In this document: piece after piece, positions 22,586-31,047 of the stretch | Layout: each line of letters begins with the position of its first letter | Numbering within the stretch: the stretch's first letter is position 1 | DNA from: DATAES01 sp036257895 | GTDB lineage: Bacteria > Actinomycetota > Acidimicrobiia > Acidimicrobiales > JACDCH01 | Direction of reading: 5' to 3' | Assembly: GCA_036257895.1 (NCBI GenBank) | Contig: DATAES010000039.1 | Span: 1-33,947 of the forward strand | DNA: 33,947 bases | Position numbers and translations under genes: made by a program | Notes under the pieces: generated by a model | Database searches by the model: none | What the model was told of the DNA's origin: nothing | The model's input: the letters and a program-made list of their open reading frames with translations, nothing else

Positions 22586-23470
22586 TCAGTCGTCGAGCGC
22601 GGCGAGATCGAGCTGTCGCAGGCGTTCCGGGTCGGCCAGCACGTCGAGTTCGACGATCTTGCCGCCCGCCACGGTGACGCCCATGACCGCGAAAGGCTTG
22701 TCGTCGGGCATGGTCACAAGGCCGATGGCGCCGTTGACCAGGACCACTCGGCCGTACTCGGCGAACCGGGCGAAGGCGAAGGCCCGCTCGGCGACAGCTC
22801 GGGCGCCCCGGACTTCCTGGAGCGCGCCCGCCCCCACGGCGCCCCGATCGGCTCGGAGCACGACGTCCGGATCGAGCACCGCGACGAGCGCCTCGAAGTC
22901 GCCTGCTCGAGCCGCAGCGAGGAACGCGTCGACCACCTCCCGTTGTCGCGACAAGTCCGTGTCGGGCAGGGTCGTCGACCCCTGTACCCGTCGTCGGGCG
23001 CGGCTGGCGAGCTGGCGTGCCGCCGCCGGTGACCGGTCGACGATCGGTGCGATGTCCTCGAACGGCACTGCGAACATGTCGTGGAGCACGAACGCCAACC
23101 GTTCCGCCGGCGTGAGCGTCTCGAGAACGACCAGCAGCGCGAGACCGACCGAGTCGGCCAGCAACGCCTGGTGTTCGGGATCGACCCCGTTCTCGTTGCT
23201 CACAATGGGGTCGGGAACGTGGATACCGAGCGGGTCTTCGCGCCGCGACTGACGAGCGCGCAGCATGTTGAGACAGACACGTGCCGTTACGGTGGTCAGC
23301 CAGCCGGCAAGGTTCTCGATTTCTGCAGTGTTGGTGCGACTGAGTCTGAACCAGGTCTCCTGCACCGCGTCGTCGGCTTCAGTGAGTGAGCCGAGCATCT
23401 TGTACGCGACGCTGCGCAAGTGGGTGCGGTTAGCGTCGAACCGCTCGGCCAACCAGGTGTTTTCGTCCAT
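22586..23470 (-). CDS. ECF sigma factor with SnoaL-like C-terminal domain (SigJ/ECF41/ECF56-type)
   Basis: In this 294-aa protein, sigma region 2 spans about residues 5-75 (LRSVAYKMLGSLTEADDAVQETWFRL, with the conserved DAVQETW). Region 4 spans about 110-170 (LTPAERLAFVLHDMF, IAPIVDRSPAAARQLASRARRRV). A SnoaL_2/NTF2-like domain follows from about 180 to the end (VDAFLAAARAGDFEALVAVLDPDVVLRAD in two parts). In ECF41/56 groups this fused domain controls activity in place of an anti-sigma factor. The linker reads GIHVPDP where ECF41 proteins usually have a WLP motif, so the exact group is uncertain. It is divergent from the MMPL gene, with matching promoter elements on both strands between them. 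Confidence 0.9.
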   Translation of the reverse strand: MDENTWLAERFDANRTHLRSVAYKMLGSLTEADDAVQETWFRLSRTNTAEIENLAGWLTTVTARVCLNMLRARQSRREDPLGIHVPDPIVSNENGVDPEHQALLADSVGLALLVVLETLTPAERLAFVLHDMFAVPFEDIAPIVDRSPAAARQLASRARRRVQGSTTLPDTDLSRQREVVDAFLAAARAGDFEALVAVLDPDVVLRADRGAVGAGALQEVRGARAVAERAFAFARFAEYGRVVLVNGAIGLVTMPDDKPFAVMGVTVAGGKIVELDVLADPERLRQLDLAALDD

Positions 23471-23497
23471 CGTCACATTCCTTCGCTGCGATCGGTC
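23471..23497 (+). promoter_or_regulatory. ECF41-like promoter element for the MMPL gene
   Basis: CGTCACA (23471-23477), a 16-bp spacer and GGTC (23494-23497) resemble the published ECF41 promoter consensus TGTCACA/CGTC, with one mismatch in each box. It lies about 50 bp upstream of the MMPL start and begins right next to the sigma-factor start codon. Confidence 0.55.
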
Positions 23498-23505
23498 ATA
23501 CCCAT

Positions 23506-23532
23506 GACCCACGAAGTTCGATCGATGTGACA
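23506..23532 (-). promoter_or_regulatory. ECF41-like promoter element for the sigma-factor gene (autoregulation)
   Basis: On the minus strand TGTCACA (23532 to 23526), a 16-bp spacer and GGTC (23509 to 23506) precede the sigma-factor start by about 36 bp. The -35 box is a full match to the ECF41 consensus and the -10 differs in one base. Spacing and -10 are identical to the element on the plus strand. Confidence 0.6.
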
Positions 23533-23547
23533 ACAGGAGGAAGTCGG

Positions 23548-25716
23548 ATGTCGCTCACTGCACTCTCCCGCTGGTGCTACCGCCGTCGGCGCATGGTGGT
23601 CGCCCTTTGGGTTGTCGCATTCGTCGTCCTGAACATCGTCGGTGGCGCCGTCGGCGACGCGTACAGCGACAACTTCAGCGGCGGGAAGTCGGACTCCGTC
23701 CAGGCGTTCGATCTCTTGAAGGAACGCTTTCCGCAACGCGCCGGTGACACGACCGACATCGTCTTCACCGCTGACCAGGGCGTCGACGATCCGCAAGTGA
23801 AAGCCGCGATGGAGGCGCTGTTCGCCGACGTCGGTCCGGGCAAGGTGGCTCACGTGGTCACGCTCGACTCGCCCTACGAGGTGCCGGGTCGGATCAGCGA
23901 CAACGGAACGATCGCCTACGCCACGGTGACGTTCGACCAGCAGGCAGGCGACATGCCGGCCGCCACGGCACAGCCGTTGATCGACGCCGCGAAGCAGGTC
24001 GACGTGCCGGGGCTGAAGGTCGAGCTGAGCGGCCCGGTCGTCGCCCGTGCCCTCGAGCCGCCCATGGGTTCGACGGAGGCGGTCGGCCTGCTGGCCGCGA
24101 TCATCATCTTGTTCATCGCATTCGGCTCGTTGCTCGCCATGAGCTTGCCGATCATCGCCGCGATCGCGGGCGTCGGCATCGGTTTGGTGTTCGTGACGTT
24201 GCTCAGTCACTTCGTGACCGTGCCCTCGTTCGCGCCGTACGTCGCGCTGATGATCGGCCTCGGTGTCGGCATCGACTACGCGCTGTTCATCGTCGTGCGC
24301 TATCGCAGTGGCTTGCACGACGGCCTCGATCCCGAGAACGCCAACGTCCTCGCGCTCACGACAGCCGGGCGCGCCGTGCTGTTCGCCGGCTGCACGGTGA
24401 TCATCTCGCTGCTCGGCATGTTCATCATGGGCATCGACTTCATCTACGGGCTGTCGATCGGCGCGGTGCTGGCGGTGCTCATGACGATGCTCGCCTCGGT
24501 CACGTTGGTGCCGGCGATCATGGGCTTCGCCGGCACGAAGCTCGCCTCGAAGAAACGGAAGCAGAAGCATCATCGCGAGACCGCGGCATACCGGTGGAGC
24601 CGCCAGATCCAGAAGCGACCCGTCCTCATGGCCCTCGTGAGCCTCGGGATCCTGTTGTTCCTGGCCATTCCGATGTTCTCCATCCGTCTCGGCGTGGCCG
24701 ATCAAGGCAACGACCCGACGTCGCTCACGACCCGACGGGCGTACGACCTGCTGGCGAGCGGCTTCGGCCCGGGATCCAACGGGCCGATCCTGCTCGCGTC
24801 GGACCTCAGCGGCTCGACCACGATCGACCGCGTCAACGAGTTCGCAGACGTCGCTCGCGCCGACCCCGATGTCGCGTTCGTCGCGCCCGTCCAAGTCAAC
24901 GACGCCGGCAACGCGGCGGTGGTGGCGGTGATCCCCAAGGGCGCGCCACAGGACCGCTCGACGGAGACGCTCGTGCACCGGCTGCGCAGCGAAATCGATC
25001 GGGCGGGGCTCGACACCAATGTCGGCAGCGTCACCGCCATCGCCATCGACGCCGCTGATCATGTCGGGGAGCGCCTGCCGTGGATGGTCGCAGCTGTGAT
25101 CATCCTGTCGTTCCTGCTGTTGCTCGCGGTGTTCCGGTCGGTGCTCGTCGCGATCAAGGCCGGTGTCATGAACCTGCTGTCGATCGGCGCGGCCTACGGC
25201 GTCATCGTCGCCATCTTCCAGTGGGGCTGGTTGAGCGACGTCGTCGGCATCGGGCGACCGGGACCCATCGAGTTCTGGGTGCCGATGCTGCTGTTCACGG
25301 TGCTGTTCGGCTTGTCGATGGACTACGAGGTGTTCCTGCTCTCGCGCGTGCGTGAGGAGTACCTCGTCAGCGGGGACAACGCGACCGCCGTGGCCGACGG
25401 GTTGGCGTCGACCGCGCGAGTGATCACCGCGGCCGCCGCGATCATGATCGCGGTGTTCATGTCCTTCGTGCTCGGTGACCTTCGCGTGCTCAAGTTGCTC
25501 GGACTCGGACTCGCAGTGGCGATCTTCATCGACGCGACCATCGTGCGCATGGTGCTCGTGCCGTCGACGATGGAACTTCTCGGCAAGGCCAACTGGTGGA
25601 TCCCACGCTGGCTAGATCGCATCGTTCCGCGCATCAGCGTCGAGGCTCCACCCGATCTCCGGCCCGCTGCCGCAACCGCTGCGGCCACGGACGAAGAGGA
25701 ACTGGTCCGGTCCTGA
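23548..25716 (+). CDS. MMPL family (RND-type) membrane transporter
   Basis: The 722-aa membrane protein has the MMPL layout: one N-terminal helix (about 20-40), an extracytoplasmic domain, a helix bundle with GVGIDYALFIVVRYRSGL (about 250-267), a second extracytoplasmic domain, and a second bundle with LFGLSMDYEVFLLSRVREEY (about 588-607). The paired Asp-Tyr motifs are the proton-relay region of MmpL3-like exporters of lipids or hydrophobic drugs. The ATG at 23548 has an ideal AGGAGG at 23534-23539, so the in-frame ATG at 23527 was rejected. It is divergent from the ECF sigma gene and probably under its control. A palindromic repeat follows the stop. Confidence 0.92.
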   Translation: MSLTALSRWCYRRRRMVVALWVVAFVVLNIVGGAVGDAYSDNFSGGKSDSVQAFDLLKERFPQRAGDTTDIVFTADQGVDDPQVKAAMEALFADVGPGKVAHVVTLDSPYEVPGRISDNGTIAYATVTFDQQAGDMPAATAQPLIDAAKQVDVPGLKVELSGPVVARALEPPMGSTEAVGLLAAIIILFIAFGSLLAMSLPIIAAIAGVGIGLVFVTLLSHFVTVPSFAPYVALMIGLGVGIDYALFIVVRYRSGLHDGLDPENANVLALTTAGRAVLFAGCTVIISLLGMFIMGIDFIYGLSIGAVLAVLMTMLASVTLVPAIMGFAGTKLASKKRKQKHHRETAAYRWSRQIQKRPVLMALVSLGILLFLAIPMFSIRLGVADQGNDPTSLTTRRAYDLLASGFGPGSNGPILLASDLSGSTTIDRVNEFADVARADPDVAFVAPVQVNDAGNAAVVAVIPKGAPQDRSTETLVHRLRSEIDRAGLDTNVGSVTAIAIDAADHVGERLPWMVAAVIILSFLLLLAVFRSVLVAIKAGVMNLLSIGAAYGVIVAIFQWGWLSDVVGIGRPGPIEFWVPMLLFTVLFGLSMDYEVFLLSRVREEYLVSGDNATAVADGLASTARVITAAAAIMIAVFMSFVLGDLRVLKLLGLGLAVAIFIDATIVRMVLVPSTMELLGKANWWIPRWLDRIVPRISVEAPPDLRPAAATAAATDEEELVRS

Positions 25717-25724
25717 CCCGTTGC

Positions 25725-25774
25725 GAATGTTGGTGCGCCGTGGCCCCTCTGGGGGCCACGGCGACCCGGAGTTC
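25725..25774. repeat. Dispersed palindromic repeat, full copy
   Basis: This full copy has left flank GAATGTTGGTG, arms CGCCGTGGCCCC (25736-25747) and GGGGCCACGGCG (25752-25763) with loop TCTG, and right flank ACCCGGAGTTC. It fills most of the gap between the convergent MMPL and FtsX-type permease genes. Confidence 0.88.
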
Positions 25775-25794
25775 GGGCCTGGAGAGGCGGAACG

Positions 25795-28341
25795 TCACTC
25801 GCTGGCGATCGCAGCGAGGATGTCGAGCCGCGCCGCGCGACGGGCGGGCCGGATGCCCGCAAGGGTTCCGGCGAGGGCGCCGATGACGAGGAAGACGACG
25901 AGCTGTTTCGGCGACACGGAGAAGACGGTGATCGTTCCGCTCGACGATGCTTCGACGAGCCCCCACCCGAGGAACGTTCCGAGCAGGATGCCGCCGAGCG
26001 TTCCAAAGGTCGCAATGATCACGGACTCCCAGCGCACCATCGATCGGGCCTGACGACTGGTCTGCCCGACCGCTCGCAGCAACCCCAGCTCTCGGCGTCG
26101 CTCGTGGATCGACAGCGACAACGTGTTGGCGATGCTCATCAGCGCGATGAGGATCGCGAGCGCCAGCATCACGTAGATGAGGCCGAGCACTGTGTCGACC
26201 CCTTCGGTGGCGGACGTCCGGTACTCGGGGAGGGTCTGTACTCGCGGGTTCCCGAAGGCCTTTGCCAGGTCCGCGAGTTGCGAACGCACCGCGGTCGCGT
26301 CCGCGCCACCGTCGAGCTTCACGAGCACCTGGCGATCGATGGCTTGGACAGCATGGGGCGTCCACGCCGCCGGCGCGAGTAGGTAGTTGCCCACGATCGA
26401 CCGGTGGTCGTACGCGGCGGCGATCGTCAACGGCGCGGTGCTCCCGTCCGGATACGTGATCGTGACCGTGCTGCCCGGCTGCCAGTCGTTCGCGTCGGCG
26501 GTGTCATCGGAGACAGCGATGGTCGAGGCGTCGAGCGCGCTGATGTCGCCGTGGGTGACGTCGAGGTCGAGGACGTCATCGAGCGTCGCGGGATCGGCGA
26601 CCGTGATCGCATGCGTGCTCCCGTCGATCAACGCATTGCCGCCGCGTACACCCGTCGCGGAGTGAACGCCTGGCACGGCGGCGATGGCTCGGGCGAGCTC
26701 GGGTCCGAAGCCGCTCGCGCCGGTCTGGCCGCCGTAGCCAGGCGTGTCGACGATGACGTCGGCGGTGAGCGTGTCGTCGATGCCCTTCGCGGCGGACGCC
26801 TTCAGCGAATCGCCGAACACCGTGAACAGCGCGACCACGCTCACGCCAACCATGAGGGCGGACGCAGTTGCAGCCGTGCGACGCGGATGGCGCATCGCGT
26901 TCTGGCGGGCCAGGTCGCCGGTGAGCCCGCGCGCCAGGGCGATGGGCCGACCGAGCACGACGGTGGCCGGGCGGGCGGCGACCGGACCGAGCACGACTGC
27001 ACCGATCAGGCACGCCACCGCGCCGAGCGCGACGAGACCGCCGCCTGCACCGGCGACGGCGCCGATGACTGCTGCTGCGCCGAGTCCCACGATGGCGACG
27101 CCGATCAGTGTGCGCCGGCGGGTGACGACCGGCGGTTCGACTTCGAGGTCACGCAGCGCTGCCACCGGCGGTATGCGCGAGCCGCGTACCGACGGCACCA
27201 CACCGGCAACGACGGTCGCGACGACACCGGCGACCAGCGCGAGAACGGTGCTTGCGGGCTTGAACACCAGACCGCCCGCTGGTAGCGCGAAACCGAACGA
27301 GTCGAAGACGGCCTTGAGCAGCCCGGCCAGACCGACGCCTGCCACCCAGCCGGCTGCCGAGCCGACCACTCCGACGGTCAGCGTCTCGACCGCGCTCGTG
27401 GTGATGATCTGGCGGCGGGTCGCGCCGAGCGCGCGCAGGAGCGCAGCTTCGCGGCTGCGTTGCGTCACGAGGATCGAGAACGTGTTGAAGATGCTGAACG
27501 CGGCGACGAGCAGGGCGATCACGGCGAAGGCGACGAGTCCGTTGCGGACGACACCGAGGAAGCCGCTGTCGATCTGGGCAAAGTTCTCGGCGGCCAGCTG
27601 GGTCCCGGTGATCGCCTGGACGTTCGACGGCAGGACGGAGCTGATGCGACTCGCCAGCTCCTCGGGTGGGACGCCCGGTTCGGCCTCGACCCGAAGCTCG
27701 GTGAGGCGGTCCGGGTTGACGGTCAAGTGCTGTTGCGCGGCATCGAGCGTCAGTCCCGTGAACGTGCTGGGTCCGAACCCGTCGGCCGAACCGAACGCGG
27801 TGATGCCGACGATGCGGACCTGCATCGCCTGCGGTGTGAACAGCGTGGTCGTCTCGCCGAGTTGCAGGTTGCCCGTCTTCGCGGCGCCGCGGTTGATGAC
27901 GACCTCGTCATCCGCCGCGGGGGCGCGGCCCTCGACGAGGTGATACGGGTTCAGCGACGCAACGTCGACCCAGTTGGCGGCACGCGTCGGCGGACCGGCG
28001 CCGCCGATCCTGTCGCCGTTCCGGCCGAGCAACTGGCCGTACCCCTCGATGTAGGGAACGACCGCGGCTACGCCGTCGACGCGTTGGACCTGGTCGATCA
28101 GTGACGCGTCCACGGTGGCGCGGTTGCTCTGTCCTTGGGCGTCGCTCACCTTCGTCGCGCTACGGACGACGACGTCGGTGCTGCCATTGGCCTGTGTGAA
28201 CAATGAATCGAAGTTGGCGCTCAACGTGTCGCCGAGCAGCAAGGTGCCGGACAGGAACGCGACACCGAACACGACCGCGAGCACGGCGCCGACGAGACGG
28301 CGCTTGTGCGACCACACGCTCTTGACGCAGATCCCGAGCAT
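25795..28341 (-). CDS. ABC transporter permease, FtsX/MacB-type with duplicated core
   Basis: This 848-aa protein has an N-terminal membrane helix (about 15-35) and a large extracytoplasmic MacB-like domain. Three helices follow near 265-375 with FSIFNTFSILVTQRSREAALLRALGATRRQI (FtsX signature, in two parts around 285-315), then two helices near 405-450. A second helix and extracytoplasmic domain come next, and the C-terminal FtsX bundle holds NTLSLSIHERRRELGLLRAVGQ near 738. This double-FtsX layout is common in actinobacterial exporters or mechanotransmission permeases of lipids, peptides or antibiotics. It starts 3 bp after the ATPase gene stop. A two-component system lies just upstream on the same strand. 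Confidence 0.9.
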   Translation of the reverse strand: MLGICVKSVWSHKRRLVGAVLAVVFGVAFLSGTLLLGDTLSANFDSLFTQANGSTDVVVRSATKVSDAQGQSNRATVDASLIDQVQRVDGVAAVVPYIEGYGQLLGRNGDRIGGAGPPTRAANWVDVASLNPYHLVEGRAPAADDEVVINRGAAKTGNLQLGETTTLFTPQAMQVRIVGITAFGSADGFGPSTFTGLTLDAAQQHLTVNPDRLTELRVEAEPGVPPEELASRISSVLPSNVQAITGTQLAAENFAQIDSGFLGVVRNGLVAFAVIALLVAAFSIFNTFSILVTQRSREAALLRALGATRRQIITTSAVETLTVGVVGSAAGWVAGVGLAGLLKAVFDSFGFALPAGGLVFKPASTVLALVAGVVATVVAGVVPSVRGSRIPPVAALRDLEVEPPVVTRRRTLIGVAIVGLGAAAVIGAVAGAGGGLVALGAVACLIGAVVLGPVAARPATVVLGRPIALARGLTGDLARQNAMRHPRRTAATASALMVGVSVVALFTVFGDSLKASAAKGIDDTLTADVIVDTPGYGGQTGASGFGPELARAIAAVPGVHSATGVRGGNALIDGSTHAITVADPATLDDVLDLDVTHGDISALDASTIAVSDDTADANDWQPGSTVTITYPDGSTAPLTIAAAYDHRSIVGNYLLAPAAWTPHAVQAIDRQVLVKLDGGADATAVRSQLADLAKAFGNPRVQTLPEYRTSATEGVDTVLGLIYVMLALAILIALMSIANTLSLSIHERRRELGLLRAVGQTSRQARSMVRWESVIIATFGTLGGILLGTFLGWGLVEASSSGTITVFSVSPKQLVVFLVIGALAGTLAGIRPARRAARLDILAAIASE

Positions 28342-28344
28342 GCC

Positions 28345-29088
28345 TCAACCCTCCAGATGCTTCATGTGATCGAGGACGGCCGGCGCGCTCGGACCGGGGA
28401 GCACGTCGACGATGCGACCGTCGACGAGGAACACAGCCGTGTCCGCGTAGCTCGCCGCGACCGGATCGTGGGTGACCATCACGATGGTCTGGCCGAGCGC
28501 GCGGGCCGCCTGCTTCAGGAAACCGAGGATCTCCGCGCCGGCGCGCGAGTCGACGTTGCCCGTCGGTTCGTCGGCGAAGATGATCGCCGGCCGGTTGGCG
28601 AGCGCTCGCGCGAGAGCGACTCGTTGCTGCTGGCCACCGGACAGTTCCGACGGGCGGTGCGTCAGCCGATCTCGGATGCCGACCGTGTCGATGACGGTGT
28701 CCATCCATTCGCGATCGGGCTTCGTGGAAGCCAGCGTCATCGGAAGCGTGATGTTCTCGAGCGCGGTGAGCATGGGGACGAGGTTGAAGGATTGGAACAC
28801 GAACCCCACGCGCTCGCGACGCAGCAACGTGAGCTCGCGATCATTGAGCGAGCCGAGATCGACGTCGCCGATGAAAGCCTGTCCCGATGTCAGGGTGTCG
28901 AGCCCGGCGAGGCAGTGCATCAAGGTCGATTTGCCCGACCCGGATGGACCCATGATCGCGGTGAATCCGCCGTCCGCGAATTCGATGTCGACGTCGTCGA
29001 TCGCGGTGACTCCCGCGTTCGTCGTGCCATACCGCTTGGTCGCATGCGAGGCTCGTGCCGCGACTCTGGTCGTGGTGGTGACGGTCAT
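28345..29088 (-). CDS. ABC transporter ATP-binding protein (MacB/LolD-type)
   Basis: In this 247-aa ATPase, Walker A GPSGSGKST is near residue 47, Q-loop FVFQSFNLVPMLTALENI near 97, signature LSGGQQQR near 150, Walker B IIFADEPTGNVD near 168 and the H-loop VTHD near 205. The TGNVD form after Walker B is typical of the MacB/LolD/FtsE subfamily that pairs with FtsX-type permeases, here the next gene. A GAAGG Shine-Dalgarno lies three bases before the ATG, inside a possible hairpin. The HK/RR pair upstream suggests stress or antibiotic-induced expression. Confidence 0.92.
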   Translation of the reverse strand: MTVTTTTRVAARASHATKRYGTTNAGVTAIDDVDIEFADGGFTAIMGPSGSGKSTLMHCLAGLDTLTSGQAFIGDVDLGSLNDRELTLLRRERVGFVFQSFNLVPMLTALENITLPMTLASTKPDREWMDTVIDTVGIRDRLTHRPSELSGGQQQRVALARALANRPAIIFADEPTGNVDSRAGAEILGFLKQAARALGQTIVMVTHDPVAASYADTAVFLVDGRIVDVLPGPSAPAVLDHMKHLEG

Positions 29089-29090
29089 GC

Positions 29091-29111
29091 CTTCGATCGT
29101 GAAGGTCGAAG
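29091..29111 (-). promoter_or_regulatory. Possible hairpin covering the Shine-Dalgarno of the MacB-type ATPase gene
   Basis: On the minus strand CTTCGA (29111-29106) can pair with TCGAAG (29096-29091) around a nine-base loop. The 3' arm includes part of the GAAGG Shine-Dalgarno just before the ATG at 29088. The stem is only six pairs, so this is a weak candidate for translational control. Confidence 0.25.
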
Positions 29112-29167
29112 GGCCTCGAGTCGTCAGCCCCGTGCTGGCTTCGCAGCTACGACGAGCGCGGTAGCGC

Positions 29168-29830
29168 TCAGTTGGCCCAACCGGGCCGAACCAGGCCCGA
29201 CTGGTAGGCGAACACCACGAGCTGCGCCCGGTCGCGCGCGCCGAGTTTGCTCATCGCGCGGTTCACGTGCGTCTTCGCGGTCGCGGGACTGAGGAACAGG
29301 CGCTCCGCGATGTCCTCGTTGGACAGACCTTCCGCCACCAGCGCGGTCACTTCGCGCTCCCGGTTCGTGAGCTCCATGAGCTGACGTGGCGGTGGCGGTT
29401 GCGCACGGGTCGCGAACTCACCGATGAGTTGCCGCGTGACCTTCGGCGACAGCAACGCGTCACCGGCCGCGACGACCCTTATGGCGCGGAGGAGCTCGAC
29501 CGGTTCTGTGTCCTTGACGAGGAACCCGCTGGCGCCATGTCGCACGGCCTCGAAGATGTACTCGTCGAGTGCGAACGTCGTCAGGATGACGATGCGCACC
29601 GAGCCGAGCTTCGGGTCGTGCGCGATCTGCTTCGTGGCCTCGAGTCCGTCGAGCCGGGGCATGCGGATGTCCAGCAGCACGATGTCGGGGACGAGGTCAC
29701 GTGCCAGCGCGACCGCCTCGGCGCCGTCGCTCGCCTCGCCGACGACCTCGATGTCGTCCTCGCCGTCGAGCAGGGAGGCAAAGCCGGCGCGAACGAGTGC
29801 CTGGTCATCGGCCAGCAGCACGCGGATCAC
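29168..29830 (-). CDS. NarL/LuxR-type response regulator
   Basis: The 220-aa protein starts at GTG 29830 (VIRVLLADDQALVRAGF), overlapping the kinase stop by four bases (GTGA). The receiver domain shows the acidic pair DD near residue 8, phospho-acceptor Asp in VLLDIRMPRLDGLEA near 53, TTF near 82 and Lys in LVKDTEP near 103. A LuxR helix-turn-helix, LTNREREVTALVAEGLSNEDIAERLFLS (about 152-180, two parts), completes it. It pairs with the HisKA_3 kinase upstream and probably controls the ABC exporter genes 79 bp downstream. The in-frame codon at 29854 is inside the kinase gene and was rejected. Confidence 0.92.
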   Translation of the reverse strand: MIRVLLADDQALVRAGFASLLDGEDDIEVVGEASDGAEAVALARDLVPDIVLLDIRMPRLDGLEATKQIAHDPKLGSVRIVILTTFALDEYIFEAVRHGASGFLVKDTEPVELLRAIRVVAAGDALLSPKVTRQLIGEFATRAQPPPPRQLMELTNREREVTALVAEGLSNEDIAERLFLSPATAKTHVNRAMSKLGARDRAQLVVFAYQSGLVRPGWAN

Positions 29831-30966
29831 GCTCGATCGCCCAACGGGAACCACGCCCGCACGCGGAAACCGCCCCCCGCTCGCGGCGCCGCAGTCAGCG
29901 TGCCGCCCAGCGCGATGGCGCGCTCTCGCATCCCGGTGATGCCGTTGCCGGGGACGACGACGTCGGACGGCGTCCCGTCGTCGTCGACCTCGAGCACCAG
30001 GTCGTCGGGTCGGTACGCGACGCGGACGGTCGCCGTCGTCGTGCTCGCGTGGCGGGCCACATTGGTCAGCGCCTCCTGCGCGACGCGGTACGCCGCGAGG
30101 TCCACGGCCGCAGGGAGCGGGCGAGGTTGCCCCTCGATCGCGACGTCCGCCGTGACGCCTGCTCGCTCGGCGCGAGCAACGAGCTCGTCGAGACGGCTGA
30201 GCGTGGGTGCTGGTGCGCGCGGTGCCTCCTCGTCGACGTGGCGGAGTGCGCCGAGGACAGACCGCAGCTCGACCAAAGTCTCCTGGCTCACCCGCTTGAT
30301 GGTCGTCAGCGCTTGACGCGCCGGATCATCGGCGCCGTCCAGCCGATGGAGTGTCGTCGCGGCCTGGACGTTGATGAGTGAGATGTTGTGTGCGATCACG
30401 TCGTGCAGTTCGCGTGCTATCCGAAGCCGTTCGTCGCTGACACGACGCCGGGTCTCCTCCTCGAGGAGCTGCGCGGCCTCGGCCGTCCGTTCCTGGCGAA
30501 TCCGAACGAGCTCGCATCCGCCGTACAGAACGAGTAGCCACGCCGCCAGCGCGCCGGCCGCGCCGACGCTCGGACCGTCGTCGCGTCCGAGCACGGGCGC
30601 CAGCCAGAGGAACGAGACGTAGCCACCGACGAGGACCGCGATGGCGACCCCCCGACGCCCCGCCATCACGACGGTCGCCAGCGCGACGATCATGGCGAGG
30701 AACACCGGGCCCCGGCCGTACCCGATCACCCAGTACAGCAGGACGGTGGCGGACGAGACGAGCAGCACCGTGACCGGATACCGCCGCCGGAACAGCAGTG
30801 CCACGGGTCCCGCGGCGAGCAGGACGAACGCGAGTACGTCGAAGGACCGGCGTTCCGGCTGATGCCTCGACGCGAGGTACGTCACGCCGATCTGCACGAT
30901 CCCCACTCCGAGCGCCAGCGCGGCATCAGCGGCCCGGCGTCGAGAAGCAGCCGTCACCAGTGCCAC
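29827..30966 (-). CDS. Sensor histidine kinase, HisKA_3/NarX-DesK type
   Basis: The protein has about 379 residues, with roughly six membrane helices in its first 165 residues and no large extracytoplasmic domain. The dimerisation/phospho-acceptor motif RIARELHDVIAHNISLINVQ follows, and His in ELHDV is phosphorylated. The HATPase_c domain has N-box VAQEALTNVARHA and G-box GNGITGMRERAIALGG. Such kinases sense membrane-related cues and phosphorylate NarL-type regulators; the partner gene overlaps by four bases. The start is unclear: GTG at 30966 was chosen because the first membrane helix follows; GTG 30957 is equally possible and no Shine-Dalgarno is obvious. The longer frame to 31071 overlaps the divergent gene. 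Confidence 0.87.
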   Translation of the reverse strand: MALVTAASRRRAADAALALGVGIVQIGVTYLASRHQPERRSFDVLAFVLLAAGPVALLFRRRYPVTVLLVSSATVLLYWVIGYGRGPVFLAMIVALATVVMAGRRGVAIAVLVGGYVSFLWLAPVLGRDDGPSVGAAGALAAWLLVLYGGCELVRIRQERTAEAAQLLEEETRRRVSDERLRIARELHDVIAHNISLINVQAATTLHRLDGADDPARQALTTIKRVSQETLVELRSVLGALRHVDEEAPRAPAPTLSRLDELVARAERAGVTADVAIEGQPRPLPAAVDLAAYRVAQEALTNVARHASTTTATVRVAYRPDDLVLEVDDDGTPSDVVVPGNGITGMRERAIALGGTLTAAPRAGGGFRVRAWFPLGDRA

Positions 30967-31017
30967 GGTAGGTCCGAGATCGACGGATCGTCGTCCCCCT
31001 GCCGCGGACACTTGCCA

Positions 31018-31033
31018 TACCGCAACTGCGGTA
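31018..31033. promoter_or_regulatory. Perfect palindrome upstream of the molbindin gene
   Basis: TACCGCA-AC-TGCGGTA is a perfect 7-bp inverted repeat with a two-base centre. It lies 14 bp upstream of the molbindin ATG and about 50 bp upstream of the divergent kinase start. The 16-bp size fits an operator for a dimeric regulator; the cognate protein is unknown. Confidence 0.5.
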
Positions 31034-31047
31034 GTGAGGATGGCGGC

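Noticed and set aside
23473..25062. Long minus-strand open frame (529 codons) opposite the MMPL transporter
   Set aside because: Low-complexity His/Asp/Arg-rich translation; antisense shadow of MMPL.
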